Below, piece by piece: positions 10,384 to 24,129 of a stretch of 64,000 nucleotides of DNA. The translations under genes and the position numbers were made by a program. Where the stretch lies: positions 583,620 through 647,619 of the forward strand of contig NW_027152062.1 of assembly GCF_004359215.1 (NCBI RefSeq), read 5' to 3'. Position 1 is the stretch's first letter; every line of letters starts with the position of its first letter. The notes under the pieces are model-generated. The model saw nothing but the letters and a program-made list of their open reading frames with translations, did no database searches and was not told where the DNA came from. Origin of the DNA: Bremia lactucae (lineage: Eukaryota > Oomycota > Peronosporomycetes > Peronosporales > Peronosporaceae).

Positions 10384-10720
10384 GCTCTCCATTCGAGGTC
10401 ATGAACCTCTCAGGCTTAGCGTGGAACCCTTTATTAGGGCGCCCATTCGCGCGTCTAGCGCGTTGCCGCTACAGTATTGTGTGTGTAATGTTTAAGTGAA
10501 ATTTTAATGATCTCCATTATTATTCCTGTTATAGGTAATAATATTCATTTGACGGTGCGCGTTACATGTTGATACTTGTTTACGAAATGTGTTTAAATGT
10601 ATTTCTTGCAGCATCAACATAAATTGACTTTAATTCGTGAAATCGCTCGCATCCATGGTTGCAATAGTACTCTGCTGGAGTCGAGAATTCTTTATTACGA
10701 TGTATTTTTTACGAGGCTAA
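10384..10720 (-). pseudogene. Resumed gag start of element A, then unassigned sequence
   Basis: The minus strand of 10384-10440 continues the gag N-terminus interrupted at 3446 (see the composite insertion). Beyond about 10450 I see no LTR or frame I can assign before the stop codon of the Miro gene at 10721. The stretch is AT-rich and should hold the 3' untranslated region of that gene. Confidence 0.55.
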
Positions 10721-13113
<2,393 letters not shown>

Positions 13114-13239
13114 CTTCACTACTTTGTCTAATTTGATAATTTGTATGGTGGTATTTTTTAATTTTGTTGGAGAGGTCGCAAGATCGTCGTCACATAGATG
13201 AAACTTAGTTTCTTTTAACAAATACAAGCAAAGAGCGGA
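13114..13239. promoter_or_regulatory. Shared intergenic region between two divergent genes
   Basis: Only 126 bp separate the start codons of the Miro gene (minus strand, 13113) and the methyltransferase (plus strand, 13240). The two genes must share this region for promoters and 5' untranslated sequence. I found no clear oomycete initiator (YCAYTYY) in it, so the transcription starts are unknown. Confidence 0.6.
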
Positions 13240-14178
13240 ATGGCCGACGCTGAAAATAAAAGGAAGTTTATGCAACTTCTGCGACTGGGCGTGCAGGATA
13301 AAATTCGAGCACTTCAATTGATTAAAATATTATTTACCGAAGATGAAGTGAACACAGACATAGGCCTTAAAGCTCAATTGGCCGATGGAGATCGACAAAC
13401 ATTGCTGCCGTCATGCGGTACAAAATTGGCTGAAGTAGCGGCATGGCAAACACTGGCGTGGCGTGATGCCTTTTCTATGGCGCCGTATTTTCTCGAGGTT
13501 ATCAATAACAAGCCGCTGCGTATCAAGCAGGTGCTACAGGGAGAACTAAATGGATTTGGCACGGGCCTCACAGTTTGGCCTGCCGCCTGTGTGCTAATAA
13601 AGTACTTGGAATACCAATCGGCTCATACCGTAAAAGAGCTAGTGAATTCCGATAATCCTTTCTTGCTAGAACTAGGAAGCGGAACGGGTGCTGTTGGTAT
13701 CTCGGCGGCGATGCTTCTCCAAGCTGGTAGGGTCGTGCTAACAGATTTGGACAACGTCCGATTTATCATGGAGGCAAACGTAGCCTTGGCGCAGCAAGAT
13801 GAAGCAGTTAACAAGCACGTGACACTTCAAGTTGATACATACGAATGGGGGCTGCTTCCATCCGAGAATCTCATCCTTCCATCTGAAAATGTTTACCCAG
13901 ATCTTATTCTGGTATCAGACTGCATCCTACCACGATTGTACCCGATTGAACCGCTCGTGGAGGCGCTAACAAAACTTAGCAGGTCACACACTCGTATCAT
14001 CATTTCCTATGAATGTCGCCACTTCCAGCATTTCGATCCTAAGCAGAGATTCTGGGAGCTTATGGAGGCGAAAAACTTTTTGCTGCGAGAGATTGACACA
14101 AATGAGTACCATCCTCAATTTATTGCAGCAGACATTGAAGTGTGGGAAATTATAAATTCTAGTGAGCGCAATTTGTAA
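13240..14178 (+). CDS. METTL21/EEF2KMT-type protein lysine methyltransferase
   Basis: A single exon of 312 residues from ATG 13240. The S-adenosylmethionine site is visible: LLELGSGTGAVG (residues 142-152), an acidic loop VLTDLDN about 25 residues later, and LILVSDCIL, the place where this seven-beta-strand family usually has a D-x-x-Y motif. The order and the N-terminal helical part (TGLTVWPAACVLIKYLE) fit the METTL21/FAM86 group, which methylates lysines on elongation factors or chaperones. Which substrate is used cannot be read from sequence. It is divergent from the Miro gene and shows no frame damage. Confidence 0.85.
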   Translation: MADAENKRKFMQLLRLGVQDKIRALQLIKILFTEDEVNTDIGLKAQLADGDRQTLLPSCGTKLAEVAAWQTLAWRDAFSMAPYFLEVINNKPLRIKQVLQGELNGFGTGLTVWPAACVLIKYLEYQSAHTVKELVNSDNPFLLELGSGTGAVGISAAMLLQAGRVVLTDLDNVRFIMEANVALAQQDEAVNKHVTLQVDTYEWGLLPSENLILPSENVYPDLILVSDCILPRLYPIEPLVEALTKLSRSHTRIIISYECRHFQHFDPKQRFWELMEAKNFLLREIDTNEYHPQFIAADIEVWEIINSSERNL

Positions 14179-14619
14179 TACTTCTTGCTCTTTGCTTAGC
14201 ATATTTCTGGAAAATGTTAACTGCACCCATTTCCACCATTAAATAATTATAATTAAATGTTCATCTGCCGCCATCTTTGACAACTACTTTTCTAACTTGA
14301 TATTAAAGGGCATAATTTGCGATCTCGCAAGGCTACGAAGAAAGCACAATTAATCGATAAATTTCTGCTTTTTATTTACAGATAGGCTAGTTAACCATAA
14401 AATAGAATCGATAATTTATCCTCAATTTTTTGTTAAATTTTGACGCGGCCACTGCAACCCGACGAAAGGGAGAAGATATCAGGAAGCAGTGAGGCCCAAA
14501 TATAACGCTGTTAAAGCGGTAGCAATAAAGGATTACCCGCGGCACGCGGATGATTCGTTACGGCCGATGACGGTAAAGTATAACAAGCTTACGTAGAGCG
14601 CAGATTAGACTCGCAGGCT
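14179..14619. other. Gene-free stretch downstream of the methyltransferase
   Basis: AT-rich sequence with the 3' untranslated region of the methyltransferase. I see no coding frame, repeat or RNA gene here. Confidence 0.5.
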
Positions 14620-15155
14620 CTCCGCCTTTCTGGTAAGCACGCCCTAATGTTACACAGTCCCCGTTAAGTACAGTTGGTGTACTTATGGGGATGGTCAATT
14701 ACTTAAATGAAGTAATTAGACGCACCACTCGGGTGTAATTCACATTTGTGACCAACCCTTGTGTATGTGATGCACATAGGTGCATTCACATTAGGAGGGA
14801 TGACGCCTAGCGTCATCCGTTACGCGAGGTATCTAGAAAGATATGATCGCAATACATATTGGTGTTATTGATAGAGATGACATTCTGATTGGTAAAAATA
14901 GGTAATTATTTTTAGTGCGATTAATCATAAATCAGTCTGAAAACAACTTTCTACTTAGTAAGTGCGCACGAGGAGCAGGATTTCCGCTCCCGTGAAGACA
15001 CTTTACTAGAGTACTTAGTGCGTTAGGTGAGGTCGCTAACGCGCCCACCACAACTAACATGCTGCACGCAAGAGAAGACGGTCTAACCGCTTCCTCGCTG
15101 TGCAAGGGTGTGTGTCTAAGTAGAGCGTGGCCGCATTACGACGTGCCCGCCTACA
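14620..15155 (+). repeat. Family 3 LTR, diverged
   Basis: The segment aligns along its length with the reverse complement of 54193-54710: shared CCCTTGTGTATGtGATGCAC, GGTGCATTCACATTA, AGTGCGC, ACTTAGTGCGTTAGGTGAGG and the end GTGCCCGCCTACA at 15155. The first 30 bp are too diverged to place the start exactly. Flanking primer-site and polypurine signals are unclear, so it could be a solo LTR. Confidence 0.8.
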
Positions 15156-17529
15156 ACACTGACATGGGTGGTGTTCTAGATGAGCTGCGAGAACAAGACG
15201 ATTGCGCCAGACTAATCTCCTATTAATTGCACCAGCCTAGCCTAACACGTTTAAAACTCCTATTCAATATATTCATTCCCCATTTCACTCCATAAGACTG
15301 AGCTCCAGGGCCAGCCACGGGCCGGGTCTGTCAACACCATGGGGACAACGCTATAATGACTTATCATCAAACTTATGTTGAAAAATCACTAATAGCGGAT
15401 GTACCGGCACGGGTCGGGCTCCGCAAAACGCTAACACGGAAATAGGTGCTACAGGAATTTGCATAAGCCAACGACCATAGAAAAGAAGTGGTTAATGAAG
15501 CATTTTGCGTCGGTGGTACAGCGAATGGTTTCGATGTGCAGCATACGCTATCCCTTGCCTTCATATCCAAGAGCGAGGCAGCCTATTGTCAGAATTTCAA
15601 AATGCGGGGATGCATAATAAGACTCTGCAGTGCGACCAGCAACATTCTTGGGGCGAAATTAGGACCACAAGTGGCGCGTCATTATGCTAAAAGGTTATTA
15701 GGAACTGAAGAGCTTGATATAAAGATGCTCCACTTGGCTTTTAGTAGACTCTCGGGGGAGCAGATCTCCGATATCAGGGGCGCTAGTGCACGTGGGCTCG
15801 CCGAGAACGATAATGTTTATTGGACCTTTATTTTCAGTCAATTCGAGTGTCCGAGATCGATTCGTAACGTGACATCGATTCTTATCGGATCCCCTAAAGT
15901 GATACTTCTCCACTATCAGAGGATGGTCTCTGCCCCATTCTAGCAGATTCGGCAGGTCATAGTACTACAGATGCAGCATGGTTGGAGTACCGGTACCAGA
16001 AGACACAGCCACGGGAAGGTCAAGACGACACCGTGAGCAGGGTACGACAGACCAGACGAGCTGGACGGTAGTCCGGACGCAGTGCGACGACCAGAATGAA
16101 AGAACTCAAAATGGGCGTCGTGGCCCATCTGATAGGAGATTAACGCGAACATCGGGGGAAATTTCTCTTCCCATCATGGAGAGCAACGATACGGAGGGTA
16201 CGTTCACGCAGACGACACACCCGGTACTGCCACAGGTCCGCGACGAACAAATGACGAGAAGTTAAGTGCTTCCAGTTTAAGTGCGGATCTGGCAACGCTT
16301 AAGCAGCAGCAGAGGAGGGACGTCACAGAACCCTTAACATCAAGTGGTGGCTACGAGAATGCGGAGGATCGATCAACACAACAGGTGTTGACTGTACTGC
16401 CACTTTCATACGGTACCGCTACAATTGTTTTGCTGATAGCTCAGAAGACCAGGAAGCACTCCCAGACGAAGTGGACATCCACATGAAATTATTAGAAGAG
16501 AATGCTCCTTCTCAAGACGTTAACTTGAGCAATGAAATCGACGGGGTAAAGTTGATAGCAGGAATTAATCTTCAGGCTATTTCGCATCCCCAACAAGGTC
16601 AGGTCTTAGCACGGATGTACCTGGATATGAACCACTGTCAACGATCCCAGCGGCTACAGTGGCACTATATGCCCATTATATTGCCACGCGAATGCAATAT
16701 GTGAGGATACCGGAACCTAGTTCCTTCTGAGCTGAAATCACTACACATCGGGCACTGCAGTTTATGTAAGAGAGCCATTTGTACGATTGAACCGTGCAGG
16801 ACGATGGAAGTGTGCATGTTTAACACGTACTTCACGACTTACTACCTGGCAAACGGTGGTTCACACATAACCGGGATTGTCCTAGCGTTGCAAGGTGACG
16901 ATATCAGAAACGTTCTCGAATAATGTTGTTCCAACCGAGTCATCCCTATCATGTTGGTTTTACAGCTGAATCAAGGTCCCTTTACGTTGTCCAGCATGGA
17001 CATGCTTACCTGGAATGAATGGCACTAAAAGGAGAAGACATGCGTACTCGTATGGACAAAGTACATTGAGAACTGGGGCTTTCAATACTTGATTCCTACC
17101 ATTACGATGCTGACTCGCTAGGGGCAACTGCTTGATCGGAGGAGGCAGCTCAACTGGAGGAACTTGGTTAGACATTTACGCCAGTGAGTGTCAGGACACT
17201 GAGGTCGCGGATAAAGACTAGGACCATTTTCGGGATAAGAAACAGCCATGATATATCTCGAAATTTATATTCGTGTATTGGCTTCCACGGATATGGATAT
17301 GCTCTCGCTACCAGACAGACGTGTAGCAAAGCGGTTGCACCTAGGCAATCAGCACGAATTCAGCAGCAGGATACGGAGATATGGAGTGGAACGCGGCTTA
17401 CCATCGCAGGAACGGGGCAATGGGGTCTGGTCTGATCACATGGGCTGTCTTGCAGTGCGACTAGCAGCGCTGCACAATGTATTCAAGACTTCCGACGTAT
17501 TAATAATATGGTGAGCGGTGCGTGAAGCA
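15156..17529. other. Unassigned repeat-like region
   Basis: Short frames occur (for example 15488-15943 plus, 151 codons; 15978-16265; 16471-16704) but none shows a domain I recognise and all are interrupted. Position between a family 3 LTR and a family 1 remnant suggests decayed transposon sequence. I cannot assign it to a class. Confidence 0.4.
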
Positions 17530-17942
17530 AGCTTCATCAGGGGAAGTCCCTTAAAAATCGAGATCTAGCCAGGACGAATTTACGGTCCGCAACCTCTTCA
17601 AAGCACTCTTCTGCACAAAGTGGTTTGAGTCTAGTTTCACAACGAGCTTTTGCTTTCCAAGGGTCCCGCCTCGAGCTTGCTCCTCCCTAAGGATAGCTTG
17701 TTCAAGCTATAGATCGAGCGGATTCGTTGTTTGTTGGCCCGAAGGCCCGCTATCCAGCGTAATACGGTCAAAGCATCCGCGAAGCCACGTTTTGGGAACG
17801 GATTCGAAGACGACGAATTTCGTCTTCACGCCAATTCAAGTTGAATTGGGCTCTTCATTATCTTCCTCAGACGGACTGTGACTATTACAGTCCACGTATC
17901 CATCATCTCCGAGGAAGGAGCTACGAGTCGCTTAAATGTCAT
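17530..17942 (-). pseudogene. Second copy of the family 1 antisense accessory frame
   Basis: On the minus strand from ATG 17942 (MTFKR) this matches the element B antisense frame with stops and frameshifts: an acidic block HSPSEEDNEEP, then NPFPKRGFAD (NPFPERGAAD in element B), TNPLD, and CETRLKPLCAEECFEEVADRKF (SEYRFTLLSADERLEEIAGHSL in element B). It lies just upstream of a family 1 LTR, in the same relative place and orientation. Confidence 0.6.
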
Positions 17943-18054
17943 AAAACAAATGGGATGCAAAGCACAAATGAAACTTTAGCTGTTCAATATCCAACCTCAA
18001 AGAGGAACGATAGCGAATGTCGACTATTGATGTCGACAATATGATGGACGAGTG

Positions 18055-18609
18055 TGTAATGGGGCACTCTCGGTTGGTAAACCATTAATGTGGTGTAATT
18101 CATACTATGCGTAAATACCCTTGTTCTTTTTTAAATAGAAAATATCATCAAAAGTTCATTTACAATGGGTAATACAAGTGACATAGATCTGGTGGCCGAA
18201 ATCTATTTTAAATGTAACTAGGAAAAGGTTTTATATTTTAAACATTAAATAAAGTTCAGTTCCCCGTTTGATCTTATAGTTTCAAGTGCCTCATAATCAA
18301 AAGGGGGACTAAACTTTATCTATTGTTAATATATCATACAGATCACTGCGCAAGCCATAGTAAAGCGTCAAGTGCCTTCCTAAACCTTGCGCAATGATCT
18401 GTGATAATTCAAAGCCTTCCCAAGGTATAAACTCTCGGTCATTAGTTGTCACTTGATTCTACAAACTACCGAGTCCCTTGTACTAGGATTTATTAAGTTC
18501 TACGAGCTTGTACGACTCACTGAGTTGTGTACTTATTATTTCTATAGAACTACGTGACTCTTTGAGTCTAAGTCTTCCTCTGACTTAAGGAGCGAGGTTG
18601 CTCCGCTAC
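18055..18609 (+). repeat. Family 1 LTR with internal inverted duplication
   Basis: Starts TGTAATGGGGCACTC after a polypurine-like GATGGACGAGTG and ends TTGCTCCGCTAC. It is about 70 bp longer than the other family 1 LTRs, because 18298-18365 holds a reverse-complement copy of its own middle part (AATCAAAAGGGGGACTAAAC and CAGATCACTGCGCAAGCC). Diverged from the other copies, so it is an old insertion. Confidence 0.85.
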
Positions 18610-19138
18610 GCATGGTAAGGAATTGGCCGCCGTTATTTCGTTGGATGACCAAATCTTGTATTGTGTAAGTGACGATATGTCTGTATTCCGATTGGTGCTC
18701 ATACGCTTTACGTCTTGAGCCGGTAAAATTAATGAGATACTCCGGAGTACAATTAAATGTCATAATTTTTATTTCCCAACATTGTCCGTTTCTTTTGAGA
18801 ATTCCACTTAAGAATAAAATTTTTTTTTAATAAAATGTTAATAAGTGAGAAAAGTTGTAATATACTCAATCCGTTAATGGCATCTAAATGTTCATAAAAT
18901 GAATTATAAATAATCCGATTAAGCCTTTACTGAGAAAGTTGTTCTTAGATATCGAACAATATAATTTTGTGGGGGAACCCGTCAACAAAATTTATCATAA
19001 AAATTTGTTTTTACATTAGCATTCGGTTTTGTCCTCTACTTCTGTTTCTGTACATGTTTTAGCAGAGTCAGCTACGAGTTGCGACGTTTACGCGTATTCA
19101 TTCGCGATTACGCCTATCATAAGGCAGAACTTGAACCG
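18610..19138. other. Gene-free stretch upstream of the DGAT2 gene
   Basis: AT-rich. The reading frame of the acyltransferase is open back to 19001 but has no ATG before 19139, so either translation starts at 19139 or an upstream exon exists that I cannot define. No repeat was recognised. Confidence 0.5.
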
Positions 19139-21556
19139 ATGGATGCTTCACAGCTAAACCGTCGCACAATACAGTCGTCACCAAAGTCCATCGTAGAATT
19201 GGACGACGAAGACAAGGCCATTGCTGCCGTCCCGGTAGAACATATGAGTGCGCGTGGAGTATTCCTGCTCGCGATGACTATTGCTTCTTTTGGTGCCTTC
19301 ACATTATTTGTGTTAGCGGAGCTTATGCACCACCATCCAAGATTTCTGCTGACATGTGTCCTGCAGAGTAACACGCATGCTGCTGCTCAATGGGCTTTAC
19401 ATCTGATTGTGCCCTCCACTAGCGCTGCGGCGTGGTTCCCAATCTCTATCTCACACGCTCCCACGGAAATGTTTCAAATTGTGTCAGCTGCGCCACCACT
19501 GACGCCCACCTTGTCGTTTATCAAAAAGATCGCGAGGGGCATTCGTTACAATTACATGTTCGCTATTTATCAGAGCATTGGTTGGACATTGTACATACTG
19601 TTCGTGGGGCAGCAATTTTTCTGCTCCAATTTCAGTAAAATCAGCAACTTTCAGTTCTGCTTACCTGGAAGTCGTTCTGGGCAGGCCGTCGCAGCCTTCA
19701 TATCCGAGGTGCTCATAATTTCGTCTGTTCTAACGCTGGACAAGCGTCGGGATCGCAATCTCCAGCGTCGGAGAGATCGATTCGTCGTGCAACTTAACAA
19801 CTTTAATAATATGTTGTTGTTGGTTGGTGCGACAATGCTGGCGCTAGCATCTGAGTACATGCGCTTGCACCCTAGTCCATCTGGAAGTAGCGTTGGTTAT
19901 CCGCTGGCAACGGGAATAGGCTCTTTTGCGCTCTTTGTCACGGCTTTATTCAACACTTACGGTCTTGGTGGAGTGCTGTCGACGAAAGATGGCTGGAAAT
20001 TTTATCAGCCTTTTATGGGTGGGGCGCGCTTTGTTTTAATTCAAATTATGTCGTGGACGTGTTTCGGTGCTGGTGCTGCGCTGCAGGTGGTATATCTACT
20101 TTCACTGACCGTAGTTGAGCTGGAACTGTTTGTTGGTGCGATGGCTGTGGCTGGCTCCTTATATATAATGGCGGAGATTGGAATGATGATATCGCTGCTG
20201 GTATTCAAAAAGTCAACCCAATCACTGGAACGTCTTGATAAGATTGCTCAAGCGGACAATCTAATTTCCGAAGAGACGGCAAAGGAGATGAAACGAACGG
20301 CAACAAAGAAGACTTTTGATTTGGCGTCAATTGATTCGTCCTCAATGCAATATTTCTTGCTGACGTTGCACAAGCGTCTGCGCGACTTTGCGGATGAGTG
20401 TCTCGGTGTGATTGTTGTCGGAGGATTGGCTAACGTACAGTACGCCCCAAATGCGTTGGTTTGCGTTGTCTTTGCCGCCACCACAAACTTGAGCCCTGCA
20501 GGTGTCGCCTTTTACGGCATTCTTACGACTTGTGTGGAGTTTGGTATCGTGGTTTCTCGCTCTATCGCGACCCATTTGTATATAAAAGATTCGAAAAATG
20601 GCCTTTTGGAGGAAGTCAATCGATACAATGTGAAGTATGTGTTACCCCAGATTATTACTGGCTGCATCCCTGCCGTAGCCACATACAATCATTACATCAA
20701 TGAAAGGGCCGCATTTGTGCCTGTGTTGCTGATTACGATTTTTATCTATATCTACGAGCTTACGTACCGCGGAAATCCCCAACAAACAGGATGTCGAGAG
20801 CGTGCAAGCTGGGTGAAAGGTCGTAGCATTCTTTTTGAGACGGTAAAACGATATTTTAGCGGAACGATTATTCGCATGGCTCCACTTGATCCAAAGAAGC
20901 GATACGTTCTATGTTTCCACCCTCATGGAATCATGCCAATCTCCATTATGTGGCTTCAATTCACTGCGCAATGGCGACAATTATTTCCAAACTTCTACGC
21001 GCACATCTTGACGGCAAGTATTTTACATCAAATTCCGCTTGCCCGAGACTTGCTTCACTTTTATGGGTCGCGTGAAGTTTCCCGAACGGTGTTTGCTAAT
21101 ACGCTACGCCAGAACGAAAGTGTGTTGGTTGTACCTGGAGGCCAAGCTGAAATGCTTCATCAGCAGTCAGCAAAAAATGAGGTGCGCGTATATACCCATC
21201 ACAAAGGTTTTATTCGGCTTGCTATTGAGCATGGCGTACCGCTTGTGCCTGTGCTGAGTTTTAAGGAGGGTGAATTGATGGATAACGTCCAAGCCCCAAT
21301 ACTGCAGCGCTGGTTTATAGAAAAGCTTGCATTCCCGTTTCCACACTTTCCGTATGGCCGCGGATTGTTGCCAATTCCACGCAAGATAGACATCCCTATT
21401 GTGGTGGGAGAACCCCTTATTGTTCCACACATCAAAAAGCCCACTCAAGACGACATTGACAAGGTTCACTCAAAATATTTTGCTGTGCTACAAGAAATGT
21501 TTGACAAGTACAAGGATGAAGTTGGATGTAGCAATTTCAAGCTCGTTTATATTTGA
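19139..21556 (+). CDS. DGAT2-family acyltransferase with long polytopic N-terminal region
   Basis: From ATG 19139 (MDASQLNRR) the frame encodes 805 residues in one exon. The C-terminal third is a DGAT2/monoacylglycerol acyltransferase domain: FHPHGIMPIS with the catalytic HPHG at residues 594-597, VVPGGQAEML (PGG 666-668) and THHKGFIRLAIEHGVPLVPV. These enzymes make triacylglycerol from diacylglycerol and acyl-CoA in the endoplasmic reticulum. The preceding roughly 560 residues are not part of an ordinary DGAT2 (about 350 residues) and contain many hydrophobic segments (for example GVFLLAMTIASFGAFTLFVL and MLLLVGATMLALA) separated by short charged loops. I could not name that region. The gene is flanked by transposon remnants but shows no frame damage. 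Confidence 0.9.
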   Translation: MDASQLNRRTIQSSPKSIVELDDEDKAIAAVPVEHMSARGVFLLAMTIASFGAFTLFVLAELMHHHPRFLLTCVLQSNTHAAAQWALHLIVPSTSAAAWFPISISHAPTEMFQIVSAAPPLTPTLSFIKKIARGIRYNYMFAIYQSIGWTLYILFVGQQFFCSNFSKISNFQFCLPGSRSGQAVAAFISEVLIISSVLTLDKRRDRNLQRRRDRFVVQLNNFNNMLLLVGATMLALASEYMRLHPSPSGSSVGYPLATGIGSFALFVTALFNTYGLGGVLSTKDGWKFYQPFMGGARFVLIQIMSWTCFGAGAALQVVYLLSLTVVELELFVGAMAVAGSLYIMAEIGMMISLLVFKKSTQSLERLDKIAQADNLISEETAKEMKRTATKKTFDLASIDSSSMQYFLLTLHKRLRDFADECLGVIVVGGLANVQYAPNALVCVVFAATTNLSPAGVAFYGILTTCVEFGIVVSRSIATHLYIKDSKNGLLEEVNRYNVKYVLPQIITGCIPAVATYNHYINERAAFVPVLLITIFIYIYELTYRGNPQQTGCRERASWVKGRSILFETVKRYFSGTIIRMAPLDPKKRYVLCFHPHGIMPISIMWLQFTAQWRQLFPNFYAHILTASILHQIPLARDLLHFYGSREVSRTVFANTLRQNESVLVVPGGQAEMLHQQSAKNEVRVYTHHKGFIRLAIEHGVPLVPVLSFKEGELMDNVQAPILQRWFIEKLAFPFPHFPYGRGLLPIPRKIDIPIVVGEPLIVPHIKKPTQDDIDKVHSKYFAVLQEMFDKYKDEVGCSNFKLVYI

Positions 21557-22129
21557 GCCGCATTAAATTGAACTCATACACTAACAATTTGAGCTATGTT
21601 CCTTATTTAATTAGTCGGAGATCTATTATCCTATACTACATCGGAACAAAAACACAACGTACCTATATTATTTGAAGGCATAGACATGCGAATAAGTAGA
21701 AAAAATAAGCGGATTTATTTGGCACGTTTAAGTTCAGATTAACGGTTGTTAATATTATTAATACTAGACAGCATGAATTTTCAAAATATATGCGCTCAAA
21801 CAGTGCATGACACTTGAAACCAGCAGCTGTAGTGGCCCCGCAAGAATCGCTAAGGTTTGAACTGAGTACAAATTACACAGGAACGAAAGCCTTAAAAGAA
21901 CAAAAAGTATGCCTTAAGTTCCCTCCACAAGTCTCGAAATTTTATAATTTCAGCTTTTCATGGAGCAGTAGCATCGCAAAAGTCTTCTGAATGTTGGCAT
22001 TTTGCCTAGGCCGGAGAAAATTTGGCCGCCTACCGATAGGGATTTTTATCCTGACAGATATGAATTTTTGCAGATTATGTCAATAAACTGTCAATAAAAA
22101 TGCTCAGAAAAGCAGCAGGTTGACACTCA
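21557..22129. other. Gene-free stretch downstream of DGAT2
   Basis: AT-rich sequence without a recognisable frame or repeat. It should hold the DGAT2 3' untranslated region and the outer end of the transposon that follows. I did not find terminal inverted repeats. Confidence 0.45.
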
Positions 22130-24129
22130 CTATTTATCTTGTATAACAGCCACATCCATCAAAATAGAATTGAGTACACGTCGGTGGAATTTGTACCTTT
22201 TCACCGCATACTGACTTGCTGTTCCGGTAAAACTTTCCGTTAAACGTCCATGTATCGTAAAACTTTTCGGGAGTGCCGACGTATTTCGTCTAGTGAAACA
22301 GAGGCCAAGGCAGCTGAAACTGTTACCAGTTAATTTTCCAACTATAATCACAGTGTTTCTGGCATATCGCTTGGCGGCTCTCCAAAAGTTTTCGATGAAG
22401 TCGAGCTCGCAGTGGAACTTTGAGTAATATATCACCTGATCGCCAGCGGCAACAATTCGCTCCTCTTATCATTCCAATTTGCACTTTGAAGTCTGATTGA
22501 CTGCCCATATTTTCTTGCGCAGCAGGTTGTGCAATCCACAGGGCATATTTTGCATTGCGCCTTCAGGCCAGCTTCCCACAGCCCGCGTTCCTTCAACACA
22601 ACTTTCAATCCCGTTGCCTGACCACGGAGCGTGTCATCAAAATGATCAGCAGCTAAATCATTTCCTGCGAGATTCCGTTTCTCCACGTCGTTGCACGCAT
22701 CTCTGGCTGCTTGCCTTCACTTGACGGAGTCATTTTACTGGCGCGAAGGGCATCGGGGGCAATTGCACTGTGGCTAGTTGCATTGTCGAAACTTGAAAGT
22801 CGGAAAATTGAGCCTCGAAGATAGGAATAGCACCATCCGTCATGCTGCGTGCCAGGATGCATGATGATGCAGGCCGCTGCTGGCAGGTCAGGATGCTGAG
22901 CAGCCTTTTCTTCATCAAGTGCTAACCGGCCGATGACATTGCAGAGGATTTCGCTGAAGTGAATGGATCTGCCCTACATTTTTTTCGCAATGGTTGTTCA
23001 CCGTCTGGTAATCAATGACGCTTGAGTCCATCATGAGCTGCAAAAGTACTCTCATCTTAGTTACCAAGATGAGTGGAGGAGTGCTATTATTATGTTGTTT
23101 GTAGTGAAATTTGCATTGTTATCCTCAACTTCCTCCTTCCCAGCAACAAACGGCATTCGTGCCTCAAGGTCAGCCGTTCGCTCCAAGAAGTGCTGACGGT
23201 ACGCAATGACATCTTCTCGCCATGGCCATCAATGTATATTCCTTTAGTCACTGTGCGGTCCTGATGTCAAGTGAATGGAGTCAGCATGTCGCAGTCCTTT
23301 CAGAAATTGTGGGAGATGAGGCGTATCCAAGTTGAGAAGGGATGTTTTGGTTGAAATGTGCTGTCAGAGCTGATACTTCTACGTTGAACTTATTTCTTCG
23401 AAGATACTCTTGCAGGAATAATATGCAATCTTCATCCTGCAGATAGCTTCTCCATTTTGCCTGTTTTCCCATCTGTGGCAAAAGCAATTCTCCGTCCTCT
23501 AGGCAGAGTGTGGCCCAAGCACGCAGAGAGGGTGCATAATACACACCCCTTCCAGCACCTTCCGCTATCAGTGTGCTAGCTGCTATTCGGACATATCCAG
23601 AACTTACCAGCCGAAGATAAGAAAGAACTGCAAGCCGCCGGTTTTTGCTCGGCTTTGTCAGTTTTTGATGGGGTGGCAAGTGTGTAAATGTTTGTTGTCA
23701 GTCTCTCCCTAATCCAAACTGCCCATCCTCATCGTCGTCCTCTCCCTCGTCATCACCTTCATCTGTAACATCAGCTTCTTGTGAAACTGCTCCTGCAACA
23801 ACAAAGATTTAAGTCAAAAGATTACAGCCAACAGCAGCTTTCCTTAGTTCGGCTCTTTTCCGCCTTTGAGCTCGAGGTGCATCACCTGTACACTGGATTG
23901 GTCTGTTATGGTTTGGTTGTGGTAATGGTAGAACTTTAACAGCTGCTTGATAGGCTCTTTTAATATTTGCTTCAAAAGATGCAAAGTCCAGATTATCGTC
24001 ATCACTGCCCTTCGAAACTCCAGAACTACTGTCAGTAGATTCATGAATACCTGAGCTGTTATCGGCCTCGGCGCGCTCGACCTCTCTCATTTCCTGCATC
24101 CGTCTTTTTGACTTTGTTATGCGAGGCAT
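22130..24129 (-). pseudogene. Decayed DDE-type DNA transposon, transposase gene
   Basis: The minus strand reads in order: a basic-acidic N-terminus starting MPRITKSKRRMQEMREVER (24129-23809); a middle segment with GRGVYYAPSLRAWATLCLEDGE and DEDCILFLQEYL (23679-23281); a cysteine-rich stretch ERGLWEAGLKAQCKIC and DCTTCCARK (22686-22432); and a C-terminus with KFHCELDFIENFWRAAKRYA (22435-22380). The last resembles the FHCELNFIE.FW.AKR.. end of the DDE endonuclease domain of a transposase group common in fungi and oomycetes. Frames are separated by shifts and perhaps one intron near 23800. No terminal repeats were found. Confidence 0.75.

Larger units (their letters stand above)
3442..10388. mobile_element. 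Composite family 1 Gypsy insertion with apparent GCTCT target duplication
   Basis: Bases 3442-3446 and 10384-10388 are both GCTCT. Left of the insertion is gag of element A; right of it (10384-10440, minus strand) the same gag resumes with VHDLEWRAVERINSTV-like codons once joined across the site, matching family 2 gag SDIERSAVERMSSSV at 43320-43400. The inserted unit reads: inverted LTR (3447-3931), 55-bp tandem repeats, direct LTR (4069-4555), gag-pol remains, and direct LTR (9894-10378) followed by TTACA. Both outer ends are therefore U5 ends, unlike a normal element with one U3 and one U5 end. Confidence 0.7.
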
